64,000 nt of DNA, taken from assembly GCA_020342235.1 (NCBI GenBank), contig CP073219.1, positions 248,001 through 312,000 of the forward strand. The letters are read 5' to 3'. Source of the stretch: Saccharomycopsis phalli. Its lineage: Eukaryota > Ascomycota > Saccharomycetes > Ascoideales > Saccharomycopsidaceae. The notes under the pieces are model-generated. The model saw only the letters and a list, made by a program, of their open reading frames with translations, searched no databases and had not been told where the DNA came from. The translations under genes were made by a program, and so were the position numbers. Of this stretch, positions 10,816 to 22,772 are shown in pieces. The stretch's first letter is position 1, and every line of letters begins with the position of its first letter.

Positions 10816-12960
10816 AACATTAAATGACAATTTAGCAATCTTGTATATTTTCTGCAAAGGGAAATATGGGGGTGTACGTAGAAACCCTGGCGAAGGGAAA
10901 AACGGTTGAGTAGAAGAGATCAACGTGCGGGAAACATGATTTAGAGGTCGTGACTGGCAGAATTGTCCGGGGCCGTTTCATTCTACTTCACAACAGAATC
11001 CGTATTACATTTGCGAGTTAGTTTTACGGCATCCCTTTCGATGGTCACAGTTACATGGTTGATTAAGCCACCGCCATCTAGGTTTCCCTTCCGATATACC
11101 CACTCAAGTACCTCCTGTATTGTTACAGTGTGGGGAATTGTCGATCAAATAAAGGAAAAGCTCTTGAATGCAAAAAATATTGCCGCAAGTAAAAAAAAAA
11201 AGGATGTTACAAAACTCTGTTGGGATTGGTTTTTCGCCGTCTATTGGACAAGTAGTGGGTAAAAGTGGGAATCATTTCTAAGCCAAGGTGCGCCTTACAT
11301 CTCCAACCGGAACTGCTTCCAAGAACAGAAAGGTAGCCTTTTGCCCCACTCCCCTACGATCAAGTGTTACGTAAGCGCACGCATGGCTCGGCAAAACCTC
11401 TCCTAGCCATTCATGTGGGTTTTCTGGAGTAAGGCTCCAACTTTAGTAATATGTCCCCAAGTGTTTTGAAAAAAAGCTCCGAATTGATTCCTTGGCATAA
11501 CAGTACCTTGGTAGGACGCTTTATATACATATTTGCACTTTGAACAACGTAAATCACAATCTAAACCCGACCGCAAATCTTCTTGGGGTGCCTCGGATTT
11601 CCACAGACGTCACAACTCAGCTACGACTTCAGTCTTCAGTTGGTAACAGATATCGAATAATTGTATAGGAAATGTCTAGTTTATCGTGAATTTCACATCT
11701 GTGAAATCCATGACTGTGGCTAATGCAGAATTGTCACTTCAGAGAAATGTATGTACAGTTTTTTTTTTGACTTGTCACCTTCCCCAGATACCCCAGATAT
11801 TTACAGTTTTTTAGCAGGGTCATTCATGCTAAAGAACCGTATGTCTGTTTCGTTCATCAATAGCGATGGAATAATAAGAAGCTAAGTAATTATCATGGCT
11901 TATACGCTTGATTTATCATTGCTAATTTATTGATTACAGCAGTCGCTGTGTGTCTTACGAGCGTGGCAGGCTACTTGGCGAACTCAACAACGCTGGTTCT
12001 GATAACAGGGTAGTGCTTCTCGCAATACTAAAATTCGTGTCTATTGTCTCAAATATTGACCTAAGACACTTCAAGTCGAAAGTCACTTGGACTTCTGCGG
12101 GGGTCCACAGTTTTCTGTCTCCTACATACAACCACGTCATAGTAACTCCGTGAAGGTTTCACAATCCTTGAAAAAAAGAAAACTTCAGCGCATTGCTGAG
12201 TAACTTATTTCATCCGAGATAATATCCCTCAACAATTAATGGCAGCCTAGAATGTAATTTGTACTTTTGACGAACCAATTTCTGATGAACCCCTTTGATC
12301 CACCGGAAACATATTTCCGCATTCAGCAGTAGTTCCGTTGATGCAAGTAGCAGATCAAGAGGCCAGCCGGAATTTTCATACTGCACACTTTTTTATGGCA
12401 AATATTTTCCGCAACCTTACATTTTCGCATGAGTTTTTGATGTTTGCATATAGTGTGCATGACGAACATTTGTTTACAAGAAAAAATAAGGCAGTAGTTT
12501 TTCTCTAGTCCCCGCCTGACTAATTGACGGCGGATCTATTATTTAGTTTAAAGTCACATCGCCGTTCCCCTGATTAGTAGATCATCGACCGCCGAGCTTC
12601 AAAATGGTTACATCATTCTACCGATGTCCACAGGTCGGGTAACTTTCAAGCAAATTTGGGCGGCAATTAAATGACATGCTGGTGTGATCAACTTGGAACA
12701 CTAATATGGAATTAATTCTTTGATAATTCGTTCCAGCTCGGAACCAAAATGCGTATATCGGCATATGACCGTATCGGCAGCTAGCAAACATGGAGCAAAC
12801 TTGGGTGCATGTCAAGCAAATTCATGTAACCATACATATGCATGTCTCGCATAGGCACCACTTTCTCTCCAGATTTCAAGATACATAGCAGTGTCTCGTG
12901 CCATTCAACTATAAAAGGTCTTCAATCCCGTCACCAGCTGCAAGTTTTTTGATATAGACA
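10816..12960. promoter_or_regulatory. Long divergent intergenic region, CQD1-like / transporter
   Basis: About 2.1 kb without a convincing gene. It holds A/T tracts, the duplicated motif CCCCAGATA near 11785-11800, and a CCCCT stress-element-like core near 11348. Such long upstream regions are common before regulated sugar transporters in yeasts. A TATA box for the transporter is at 12910. Several open frames of 60-100 codons here lack an ATG start or a protein-like composition. Confidence 0.5.
12910..12917 (+). promoter_or_regulatory. TATA box of the transporter gene
   Basis: TATAAAAG lies 51 bp before the ATG at 12961, a good consensus TATA. Confidence 0.5.
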
Positions 12961-14943
12961 ATGTCTCAGAACCTAAAGGAACCGGTCAATGGGGGTCTCC
13001 AGGCCAACCAGGCTTACTCCAACTCACCAGACTTGCACCACGATGAAAAAATTGAAAAGGTCCACTCGAATAATAAGTACTCGTCATCCGATGAAGACAA
13101 TGAGGGCGAGTCGGATGTTAAGATCGACAACATTTTAAAGGACTTCACTGAGGAGGAGGTGATGGCCAAGGGACGTGCATATGCGCTTTCATACGGATTA
13201 GACCCCGAACTTTTTGCAAGAGGTGCTGCTCTTGCTAGAAATCCGCGCGGATTCGCGTCAATGGACTTTCTTTTGGAAGATGAAGTACAAATGTGTGACT
13301 TTGAGCTGAAACACAAGTGGAGAGCTATTCCATTTAAGTTATATGAGGTCATTGCTCTCTGTTCTGTTGCTGCTGCCGTGCAAGGTATGGACGAATCGGT
13401 TACAAATGGTGCCAATCTTTTCTGGCCTGCGGCTCTTGGAATCGGGGCTGACACCGAGAGAAACAGTTGGTTACTTGGTTTGGTGAATTCTGCACCATAC
13501 TTGTGCTGTGCCACAATCTCTTGCTGGACTACGGACTACATTAATAATCTCTTTGGAAGAAAGGGTGCAATCTTTGTCACTTGTTTTATCTCGTTATGGT
13601 GCTGTTTTTGGCAGGGGTTTGTCGACTCATGGTACCATCTTTTCGTCGCCCGTTTCTTCTTGGGTTTTGGAATTGGACCAAAGTCTGCTACTGTTCCTGT
13701 TTACGCTGCCGAAACCACGCCTGCTAACATCAGAGGTGCCTTGGTGATGATGTGGCAATTGTGGACTGCCTTTGGAATCATGTTGGGTACCGTGTTCTCC
13801 CTTGCCTTTTACTACGTTGACAACTCCGATGGGTCTTCTGGTGCTGCATTTGCTGCCAAGACGAATCACTTGGTGTCAAAGGGGTTGAACTGGCGTCTTA
13901 TGCTTGCTTCTGCGTTGCTCCCTGCTGCTTTTGTCTGTCTCCAAGTGAAGTTTGTCCCAGAGTCTCCAAGATGGCTCATGGGTAAGGAAAGACACAAGGA
14001 AGCATTTGAGTCGTACAGTCTTCTTAGAAAACACAATATTCTTGCCGCTCGTGACACTTTTTACCAGTACTGTCTCTTTGTCGAAGAAACCTCCTACAAT
14101 GAGGGAAGAAGCTTCTTCTGGAAGATCAAGCAGCTTTTTACTGTCAGAAGAAACAGAAACGCCGCTCTCGGTGCCTGGATTGTCATGTTCATGCAACAAT
14201 TCTGTGGTATCAATGTTATTGCTTACTACTCGTCTTCCATCTTTGCCGAGTCCGGCTTCAACACTATCGACTCTTTGCTTGCATCTTGGGGTTTTGGTAT
14301 GGTGAACACTGTTTTTGCCTTGCCAGCCGTCTTCACAATCGATACCTATGGACGAAAGTTTTTGCTTTTGCTCACTTTCCCTCTCATGGCCATCTTCTTG
14401 TTGGTTGCCGGTTTTGCATTCTGGATTCCCCAAGACTCCAAGGCACATGTCGGTATTATTGCCTTTGGTATTTACGTCTACTCGGCAATTTACTCATCGG
14501 GTGAAGGTCCTGTTCCGTTTACATATTCTGCCGAGGTTTTCCCATTATACGTCAGAGATATTGGTATGTCGTTTGCCACTGCTACCTGTTGGTTCTTTAA
14601 CTTCGTGTTGGCCATTACCTGGCCAAGTTTGAAGAGAGCCTTCAAGCCACAAGGTGCCTTTGGTTGGTACGCAGCATGGAACATTGCTGGTTTTATCATG
14701 GTCTTGCTTGCTATGAGAGAGACAAAGGGATACACCTTGGAGGAATTGGACTATATTTTCGACGTTCCTTTGCCACAATTTGCAGCTCACGAGATCCACT
14801 CCTACTTTAGAAAGTTTGAGATACACGTCTTGAGAAGAAACTTGCCAAAGATTACTCCATTGCACGCTAGACACATTGCGGCAACTCACCATATTGATGA
14901 GAAGGCAGTAGGAAAGCATATTGATGTAGCAGACTCCGCTTAG
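12961..14943 (+). CDS. MFS sugar/polyol transporter of the HGT/ITR-like family with long N-terminus
   Basis: The 660-residue protein has an unusually long hydrophilic N-terminus (~125 residues) before twelve predicted membrane segments. Sugar-porter signatures are present: GRKGAIF in loop 2-3, AAETTPANIRGA, PESPRWLMGKER, QQFCGINVIAYY in helix 7 and EVFPLYVRDIG near helix 10. The extended N-terminus and a first helix motif AVQGMDES resemble the putative glucose/myo-inositol porters of Candida (HGT19-type, from memory). Substrate cannot be assigned from sequence; inositol, a hexose or a polyol are possible. It is probably a plasma-membrane proton symporter regulated through the long promoter. 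Confidence 0.85.
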   Translation: MSQNLKEPVNGGLQANQAYSNSPDLHHDEKIEKVHSNNKYSSSDEDNEGESDVKIDNILKDFTEEEVMAKGRAYALSYGLDPELFARGAALARNPRGFASMDFLLEDEVQMCDFELKHKWRAIPFKLYEVIALCSVAAAVQGMDESVTNGANLFWPAALGIGADTERNSWLLGLVNSAPYLCCATISCWTTDYINNLFGRKGAIFVTCFISLWCCFWQGFVDSWYHLFVARFFLGFGIGPKSATVPVYAAETTPANIRGALVMMWQLWTAFGIMLGTVFSLAFYYVDNSDGSSGAAFAAKTNHLVSKGLNWRLMLASALLPAAFVCLQVKFVPESPRWLMGKERHKEAFESYSLLRKHNILAARDTFYQYCLFVEETSYNEGRSFFWKIKQLFTVRRNRNAALGAWIVMFMQQFCGINVIAYYSSSIFAESGFNTIDSLLASWGFGMVNTVFALPAVFTIDTYGRKFLLLLTFPLMAIFLLVAGFAFWIPQDSKAHVGIIAFGIYVYSAIYSSGEGPVPFTYSAEVFPLYVRDIGMSFATATCWFFNFVLAITWPSLKRAFKPQGAFGWYAAWNIAGFIMVLLAMRETKGYTLEELDYIFDVPLPQFAAHEIHSYFRKFEIHVLRRNLPKITPLHARHIAATHHIDEKAVGKHIDVADSA

Positions 14944-16702
<1,759 letters not shown>

Positions 16703-17326
16703 TGTTTGGTAATATATTGGTAAGCTTGTACAGTAAGGTAATGTAGATGATCAATGCATATAGACACCTCTTCGCGGCATTATTATAAGATGCATGACGT
16801 GCATCGTCATTCCCAGTTGGGAATCGCATTTTCACATTGGGGGCTAAATCTTTTGAGCTGGAGTAACGTTAAAAGCAGGTCGTTTTGCAGCAATTGGATC
16901 ATATAGAATCACAATCTCCTGAGAAAAAAACACACACTGTGTACAGGTGTCCTTGGGATTTACAATGTTAAGTTGACGTTAGTATGTGCCCCATACGCAC
17001 GTTTATGCGTCATGCGTTCCGTCTTGGGTTTTCTAGACATTATTGCCTGATTGTTTAGAGATACACTCCTGTTTGGGATTGACCTCCTCTACATCTCCCC
17101 CGGTGGCTTTAATTTGCGCTTTTTTATTTTTCTCTTTATTCGTCGTCGACTCTCCACTGCGTGATTGTTGTTTGATTTTGGCGTAAAGAATACCTAGATT
17201 GTCAATCAGCGGTCTTTTGAGTATTATAGAATTAATTAGCCGAGTGTGTACCCGAGGAAGCAACATATTCGCGACTCATACACAACTACTGTTATAGCTA
17301 GCCACCCCAGAAGTCGATTGGAAAAT
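16703..17326. other. Intergenic region RVB1 / GPI-protein gene
   Basis: 624 bp with no supported gene. It serves as RVB1 3' flank and promoter of the wall-protein gene. Confidence 0.45.
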
Positions 17327-18106
17327 ATGATATATAACCAGGTATATTCTGTGCTATTTCTCCTAGCAATTATTTGCTTGGGTAATGCTGCGGATCCCGC
17401 ACCGGCTGCAGTCCCGGCACCAGCTGCAGTTAACCAACCGGCAAATCCTGCGGTGAATCCGGCAAATCCACCAGCAAATCCAGTGAATCCACCAGCAAAT
17501 CCGGCAAATCCAGCAAATCCAGCACCCAAACCTCCAGTTGCTAATCCGGCAAATCCTGCTGCTCCTGCTACCACCACGACCCCAGTTGCAGGTGTAGCTA
17601 CCACGACCCCAGTTGCAGGTGTAGCTACCACAACTCCAGTAGGTGCCGTTACTACAACTCCAGCAGGTGCCGTTACTACAACTCCAGTAGGTGCTGTTAC
17701 CACCAACAAAGCTGCTACAACTACCCCAGCTGTGGTACCACCAGCTGCTGTCACGACGACGACGACGCCACCGGCAATTGGAGGTGCTGCTGCAGCTGGT
17801 GGAGGCGGAGGCGTTGACGGCACAACCACTGCGTCGCAGTCTGATACCACCATCTGGGTCACGAAGCAGTTGGCTGGAGGCGGGCTCGCTACGGTGCAGA
17901 CGATTTACAGTCAGTCCTTTGCGCCGGTGTTCAGTCTGGCGACAGGAAGCATTCCGTCGGGCTCGATTGGATTGGGGTCCATCAGCGGAGAAGTTGGAGT
18001 GGTCAAGACTGAGAATATTGTTAGCGTGGGCACGAATCTCGCAAACATTTACAGAGGGCCGATTGTTGGATCGATGGTTGGGTTCTTGGCGATGCTTGTA
18101 CTTTAA
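17327..18106 (+). CDS. Repetitive secreted GPI-anchored cell-wall protein, Kre1-like C-terminal module
   Basis: The 259-residue protein has a signal peptide (LLAIICLGNA), a low-complexity Pro/Asn/Ala region built on NPAN and PPAN units (residues ~30-80), Thr-rich repeats based on ATTTPVAGV and VTTTPVGAV (~85-130), and a module beginning IWVTKQLAGG with the SGSIGLGSISG stretch. A hydrophobic C-tail (SMVGFLAMLVL) fits a GPI signal. The module reminds me of Kre1-type proteins involved in beta-1,6-glucan assembly; that identity is a recollection. The frame opens upstream at a GTG, but the ATG at 17327 precedes the signal peptide. Repeat number probably varies between strains. Confidence 0.75.
   Translation: MIYNQVYSVLFLLAIICLGNAADPAPAAVPAPAAVNQPANPAVNPANPPANPVNPPANPANPANPAPKPPVANPANPAAPATTTTPVAGVATTTPVAGVATTTPVGAVTTTPAGAVTTTPVGAVTTNKAATTTPAVVPPAAVTTTTTPPAIGGAAAAGGGGGVDGTTTASQSDTTIWVTKQLAGGGLATVQTIYSQSFAPVFSLATGSIPSGSIGLGSISGEVGVVKTENIVSVGTNLANIYRGPIVGSMVGFLAMLVL
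17440..17705 (+). repeat. In-frame coding repeats of the wall-protein gene
   Basis: Short GCAAATCC(A/G)-based units run from about 17440 to 17555. Roughly 30 bp units (ACCAC-GACCCCAGTTGCAGGTGTAGCT type) follow from about 17570 to 17705, encoding TTTPVxxV. All keep the frame. Confidence 0.7.
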
Positions 18107-18772
18107 AATTATGATTGGCTGTAACGTCGTTTTACTTCTGTTTTGTGTTTAAATATCTTTAAAAGGGTTGACTGGTTTCTTTACATGTAGATTGCTGTGC
18201 CAAATGATTGTAGTGCGGAGGCGATGCTAAAAATTAGTGCCAAGCGATGGTGCCAAGTGATGATATCACTGGTTGTAAGTGGTTGTGTGGTGTTGATTTG
18301 AGTATTGAGTTGGAGCACTACCAGAGTACTACTAGAGTACTATCAATGTACTATCAGAGTACTACCAGAGTACTACCAGAGTACTACAAGAATACCATGA
18401 GAATACTACCAGAGAGCTACTAAACTATTACTAAAGAACTACTAAAGTATTACTAGACTGCTACTAGAATATTACTAGATTACAATTAGAGTACTACTGG
18501 AGAACTACTAGAGTACTACTAGAGTACAACCAGAATACTACCAGAATATTATGAATATTATGAACGTTATGAATACTACGAATACTACCAGAGTACTACT
18601 AGAATACTACTAGAATATTACGAGAGTACTGCACAAATACTCAAATACTCAAATACTCAAATACTACAAATCCTCACACACTACAAACACAAACAATAAA
18701 GGCAATACAATAAAGGCAATACAATAAATACACAAAGTATACTCAATGCACCATGGTATATATAACAAAGTC
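18107..18772. other. Convergent spacer, wall-protein gene / RVS161
   Basis: 666 bp between two convergent genes, half of it a minisatellite (18309-18640). The rest is AT-rich with ACAATAAAGGCAAT repeated near 18698-18725. Confidence 0.5.
18309..18640. repeat. Degenerate GTACTACYAGA minisatellite
   Basis: Around 30 imperfect units of 10-12 bp with consensus AGAGTACTACY fill about 330 bp. Variants include AATACTACC, TATTACTAG and AATATTATG. It then grades into ATACTCAA copies. The core AGTACT is itself palindromic. No ORF runs through it. Confidence 0.8.
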
Positions 18773-19567
18773 CTACTTCACACCCAAGCCACAGATTTTC
18801 AAGTTCCACATCTCCCCAAGTATCTGGTCAATCCGCTGGTCCAACACTCCGTTGGCATACTCATCTCTGCTAGCCGGCTCGAGGTAGTTTTGGACCTGCG
18901 CAAGCCGGACATAACTCTCCGAGCAGAACATCAACTGGATCTTGACAAACGCCTCAAAGGACGCATCAAAGTACGGCACACGGAGCGAGATCAACTCCGG
19001 CAACTCGCCCTTCAACTGTTCGGTCAAATTCTCGTAAATATCCTTGGCCTGGTCAAGTTCTTTTTCCGCCCGTGGCAACTTGGCTGCGTCCTTGGCTGGT
19101 TTGTCAATCAACCGTCTGACCTTGGCCTTGTTCTGCTCATAGTCGGTCTTCTTGTGCTCTCGCTTCTTGAGGGCCTCGTTCACGTCGGCGAAATAGTTGC
19201 AGAATTTGTTCACCGGGTCAAGCACCGTCTCTCTAAATGGCTCGTCAATCACCGATGTCACCTGGGTGTCTAGCTCTTGCACACACTGCTCATAGTAGTC
19301 GCCCGTGGTTCTCATTGCGGAACTGCTCTTGCCGTCCTCGTAAAACCCGGCGACAATGCCGCCCATTGCCACTTGAGAGGCGCTGACGGCGCGCAAACTG
19401 TCTAAGTAGCCCTTGGCTTCCTTCTGCATCAACTTGCCAGCCTTTTCCAATATTCTGTAGCGGCGTTCCTCGCTTTCAAACGCTCTGTCATAGACCTTAT
19501 CGGCATCCTTGACCAAGGCTTGCCCTGCGGCACGCTCTACGCCCTTTTTGAATCCGTTCCAAGACAT
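18773..19567 (-). CDS. RVS161: Amphiphysin-like BAR-domain protein Rvs161
   Basis: The 264-residue protein is a BAR domain alone, collinear with S. cerevisiae Rvs161 (265 residues). Recognisable blocks are MSWNGFKKG at the start, EERRYRILEKAGK, QKEAKGYLDSLRAVSASQ, the near-invariant KAKVRRLIDKPAKDA-KLPRAEKEL, and SLRVPYFDASFEA. With Rvs167 it forms the crescent dimer that tubulates and releases endocytic vesicles, acting just after Abp1-driven actin assembly. The ATG at 19567 gives the family N-terminus; the GTG three codons earlier is not used. Its promoter region is the palindrome array at 19617-19783. Confidence 0.95.
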   Translation of the reverse strand: MSWNGFKKGVERAAGQALVKDADKVYDRAFESEERRYRILEKAGKLMQKEAKGYLDSLRAVSASQVAMGGIVAGFYEDGKSSSAMRTTGDYYEQCVQELDTQVTSVIDEPFRETVLDPVNKFCNYFADVNEALKKREHKKTDYEQNKAKVRRLIDKPAKDAAKLPRAEKELDQAKDIYENLTEQLKGELPELISLRVPYFDASFEAFVKIQLMFCSESYVRLAQVQNYLEPASRDEYANGVLDQRIDQILGEMWNLKICGLGVK

Positions 19568-19616
19568 GGTATACACACACTTCCTTGCCTTCCGCTGGTT
19601 TTATCCTACAGTGACC

Positions 19617-19783
19617 GCTTATGTAAGCCTCAGCCCGCTTACGTAATACACTGATTATGTAATATTTAGGAATGCTTATATAAGCTCACGTCGCTTACAT
19701 AATATCGGGCAAATGCTTATATAAGCTCACTGCGCTTACGTAATGGAAGATTATGTAATGTTGTGCAACATGCTTATATAGGA
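19617..19783. repeat. Nine-copy palindromic array (GCTTAYRTAAKC) upstream of RVS161
   Basis: Nine near-palindromic 12-mers start at 19617, 19637, 19653, 19674, 19693, 19715, 19734, 19749 and 19772. Cores are TTATGTAA, TTACGTAA, TTATATAA or TTACATAA, spaced 15-23 bp. Spacers are also partly repeated (AAGCTCA after two copies), suggesting higher-order units of about 40-57 bp. TTACGTAA resembles bZIP sites. The array fills nearly all the gap between the RVS161 ATG and the SAT4 stop. Confidence 0.8.
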
Positions 19784-21496
19784 TTATACATCACTCCTCG
19801 TGTTGTCGGTTCTGGTGCCGTGCTCTCCAGCAGTGCAGCACTTGATCTCTCTGCCCCATTCCGAGTTCAATATCTGCTTGGCCGTGATCCGGCGGCTTGG
19901 CACAGGGTCCAAGATCGAGTACGTCACATTGCGGCACCGAGCCCGTTTCAACGACTCAATTGGCAAGTATCCATTGGCATCCTTCCGGCCCTTGAGGTAC
20001 TCGCGGTAGAACTCGTCGTCGTCGCTGTTGGCACTCCGCCAGAGCTGTCTGCCCGTGCGCATTGCCATGTAAACCACACCACACGCCCAGACGTCTGGTG
20101 GCCGCAAGTCGTATTCCTTGTTGCTGTAGAGCTCAGGCGCAATGTATGGCGCGGAGCCGACGACCCCGGAGAAGAGATGGACCTCACTCTCCCAGGCGTA
20201 GCTGAAGCATTCGCTGGTGCCAAAGTCGGTGAGCTTCAAGTTGCCGTCGGCAGTGAGCAAGATGTTTTCCGGCTTGATGTCGCGGTGGGCCACTCCCATG
20301 GTGTGCATGTAGGCGACGCCGCGCACCAACTGCTTGAGGAAGCAGTCTGCCTCCAAGTACTCCAACTTGCCCGCGGTGACAATCAAGGTGTACAAGTCGC
20401 CGCCGGTGCAGAACTCCATGACCTCGCAGTAGTCGCCCTTGGCGTCCTGGAACAAGTCGAGGGTCTCGATGATGTGGATGTTCTTCAACGAGGACGAGAT
20501 GCAGAACTCGCGGGCCAATCGCTGCGAGTACTGCTTCTCCGACTCCTGGGCCCGGATGCGGAACTCCTTGACTGCATACAAGTTCTCCTTGTGCTCGGAG
20601 ACCTTCTTGTGCGAGATCTTCACCACGCCAAACGTGCCGCGGCCAATCACCTCCTGGCACGAGCCGTACTTCTCGGCAAAGCTGCGCGAGTCGATGACGT
20701 TGTTCAGCATCACTGCTGGGGGCTGTGCCCGTGGGCTTGCGCCGCCCTTGGGCCCGTTCTCAAGCGTGATTTCCAACTTGCCGTTCTCGTTCTCGTGGAC
20801 CTTGCTCATGAGCCCCGACGCCAAGAGCGGCGGCACGTTGCCGTCCTGCATGATGTTTGGCAAGATGTTCAGCACCGCCGACACCGACTCGTCGCGCAAC
20901 TTCTTTGCGCCCAAGAAGTTCTTGATCATTGTAGACAACTTCTCCTGTCGCTTCGCCGACTTGAGAAAGTGCTCGTGCGTGCCGTCCTCGTACACCCTGA
21001 GCCGTCCGCAGAACTTCTCCTTTTGCTGCGGAAGCTTGTCGAGCTTCGTGGCACTCTTGTTGTGGAGCTCGGGCACCGACAGGTACTTCCCCTTGGTGGA
21101 CAGGTGGCTCGACGACGGAGTCGCCACTTTGCCCTTTGGACTCTTGCTGGCAGAGTTGGATCGGCTCACCCGCGCCTTGGACAGATTGGTTTCCTTGATG
21201 CTGTGCGAGCTCAGCGTCGCCGTCAAGCCGGTGAACGGCGTGATCTTGTCGGCGTCGGCGCTCTGCTGATTCAAGCTCGTTGACGAGCCAGAAACCGAGC
21301 CCACTCTGGACGAAATGGCCGACGAGGTAAGCGAGCCGGTCTCCCGGTGCTTCTTGTCGATCAGCCGCTTTGACGTGGTTGGCGAGAGCGGGCTGACAGG
21401 AGGCGACTTGTCTCTGTCATTGTGCGAGCCAAATATCTTGCCAATTTTCTTGGAAATCGTCGATGATCGGTGTGGTCGAGTTGCTGCCTCCGGCAT
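19784..21496 (-). CDS. SAT4: Ser/Thr protein kinase Sat4/Hal4 (salt tolerance, transporter regulation)
   Basis: The 570-residue protein has a Ser-rich, basic N-terminus (~220 residues) and a kinase domain from about 230. P-loop GRGTFGVVK, VAIK-equivalent YAVKEF, HRDIKPENIL and TDFGTSE are intact. The signature blocks DLFQDAKGDYCEVMEFCTGGDLYTL and the end SEWGREIKCC are those of the fungal Hal4/Hal5 (NPR1-related) group, closest to Sat4. In S. cerevisiae Sat4 stabilises plasma-membrane nutrient and K+ transporters such as Trk1. Codon third positions are GC-rich, which explains long antisense open frames. The start ATG at 21496 (MPEAATRP) is clear. Confidence 0.88.
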   Translation of the reverse strand: MPEAATRPHRSSTISKKIGKIFGSHNDRDKSPPVSPLSPTTSKRLIDKKHRETGSLTSSAISSRVGSVSGSSTSLNQQSADADKITPFTGLTATLSSHSIKETNLSKARVSRSNSASKSPKGKVATPSSSHLSTKGKYLSVPELHNKSATKLDKLPQQKEKFCGRLRVYEDGTHEHFLKSAKRQEKLSTMIKNFLGAKKLRDESVSAVLNILPNIMQDGNVPPLLASGLMSKVHENENGKLEITLENGPKGGASPRAQPPAVMLNNVIDSRSFAEKYGSCQEVIGRGTFGVVKISHKKVSEHKENLYAVKEFRIRAQESEKQYSQRLAREFCISSSLKNIHIIETLDLFQDAKGDYCEVMEFCTGGDLYTLIVTAGKLEYLEADCFLKQLVRGVAYMHTMGVAHRDIKPENILLTADGNLKLTDFGTSECFSYAWESEVHLFSGVVGSAPYIAPELYSNKEYDLRPPDVWACGVVYMAMRTGRQLWRSANSDDDEFYREYLKGRKDANGYLPIESLKRARCRNVTYSILDPVPSRRITAKQILNSEWGREIKCCTAGEHGTRTDNTRSDV

Positions 21497-21743
21497 AATC
21501 TACTTCACAAAATCAGTAATCGCAGTATTAACAAATCAGCCAGTCGAGATGCCAAAATGCACCGTGGGTATACAAAGTGGCCTTGACACCCTCAAGACAG
21601 ATCAAGCAGGTCTATATATGCCTTGGAAATCGCCTGTTTCACACTAGAAAATTTGCGGTGATTTTCTCATTGGTGGGCATGGTTACGGGGCCCTGGTGGG
21701 CGACTACGCCTACACTCGCCACGGGTGTATACTCTGTAGCGTG

Positions 21744-22772
21744 TTATTTCGTGTCGTTGTAGCTATGAATCGTGCTGCTGATCCGCCCAATGTCCGCCAC
21801 GGTAACGCGGCAGCACCCTCCTATAATCCGTGCGCCAGCATTTATCCAGTCCTTCACTAAATTCTCCCACTCGTACGACTCGTGGTTGCACTCGGGGTCC
21901 TGGTGCCACTTCTTTGAATGCCCGTCGTAAATCTCCCCAGAGTTTGGGTACATAATCAACGGGAACTCGGGCAAAAGCTCGTGGAGGTTCGTCAAGAACT
22001 GCGTCGAGAAACGCAACTTCAAGCAGTTGCCTCCAACCGCAATCATCAACCCATTTGGTATTCTGTGCTTCAAAAACTCAACCACTTGGGCAATTGGCGT
22101 ACCGTCGGCAAGATGGGTCGGGTCTCTGATACTAAACGAAAGTAAGTACTTCTTGGTGAACCCCAATTCCTTGGGCAAGTCCTCCTCAATCAACGACACC
22201 AAGGCTTTGACCTCGTCAAACACAGGAATGGTCTCGACACAGAGATGGTCCACCTCCGGGTTGGTGAAAAAGTACTTGACCCGTTCGTAGTGGAACTTCT
22301 TAAAGTCCAGTTGCAGCAACAAATACGCACCTGAAAACTCGGAGCCGTCGCACAACGCCGCGCCATATGGCCCAATGGACCCTGTGATGAGCGGCCGGAT
22401 CAATGTCTTGCCCTTGACACTGGAAAGGTACTTGTTTCGCGCGTCCACTGCCACTTTTACACCTTGGTCCCAGTGCTCTACTCTTTGCAGATGCAGGCCA
22501 TATGCCGCTGGATCAAAATCTTGTAGCAGTTTCGCAGAGCTCTGGTAGCTGCAAGTGATGGCCATTTTTGCGCCGCTGGCATAGTAATCGTGGTGCAACG
22601 CTGCTACCTCCGAGGGCAGTTTGATGAGCACCACCGAGGACCACAATGTGGAGCCGACGTCGATTCCTCGGTTTTCTAGCTCGGTGCCGATACCACCGTC
22701 GATAGGGAGAACATACTGCGACTGAAGGAGCTCCTCAAGGGAAGCAAAGACAAACGTTGGAGTTGAATCCAT
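21744..22772 (-). CDS. SAM4: Homocysteine S-methyltransferase (Sam4/Mht1 type)
   Basis: The 342-residue protein uses S-adenosylmethionine or S-methylmethionine to methylate homocysteine to methionine. It carries the N-terminal DGGIGTELENRG motif and the zinc-binding cysteines in GGNC and the C-terminal GGCCR. The block YPNSGEIYDGHSKKWH matches yeast Sam4. I chose the ATG at 22772 (MDSTPTFVF), just upstream of the conserved region; an in-frame ATG at 22835 would add 21 residues. Mht1 is the close paralogue and cannot be excluded. Confidence 0.88.
   Translation of the reverse strand: MDSTPTFVFASLEELLQSQYVLPIDGGIGTELENRGIDVGSTLWSSVVLIKLPSEVAALHHDYYASGAKMAITCSYQSSAKLLQDFDPAAYGLHLQRVEHWDQGVKVAVDARNKYLSSVKGKTLIRPLITGSIGPYGAALCDGSEFSGAYLLLQLDFKKFHYERVKYFFTNPEVDHLCVETIPVFDEVKALVSLIEEDLPKELGFTKKYLLSFSIRDPTHLADGTPIAQVVEFLKHRIPNGLMIAVGGNCLKLRFSTQFLTNLHELLPEFPLIMYPNSGEIYDGHSKKWHQDPECNHESYEWENLVKDWINAGARIIGGCCRVTVADIGRISSTIHSYNDTK

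Noticed and set aside
10963-11262. 99-codon forward frame in the long intergenic region
   Set aside because: It starts at TTG, runs through a poly-A tract coding KKKK and has no recognisable feature.
17236-17862. 208-codon minus-strand Val/Gly/Ala-rich frame
   Set aside because: Mirror image of the repetitive wall-protein coding region; low complexity only, whereas the plus frame has signal peptide and GPI signal.
19763-21283. 506-codon forward open frame opposite SAT4
   Set aside because: It is the antisense shadow of a GC3-rich kinase gene; its translation is Leu/Val/Arg/His-rich with no motif, while the minus frame is a complete kinase.
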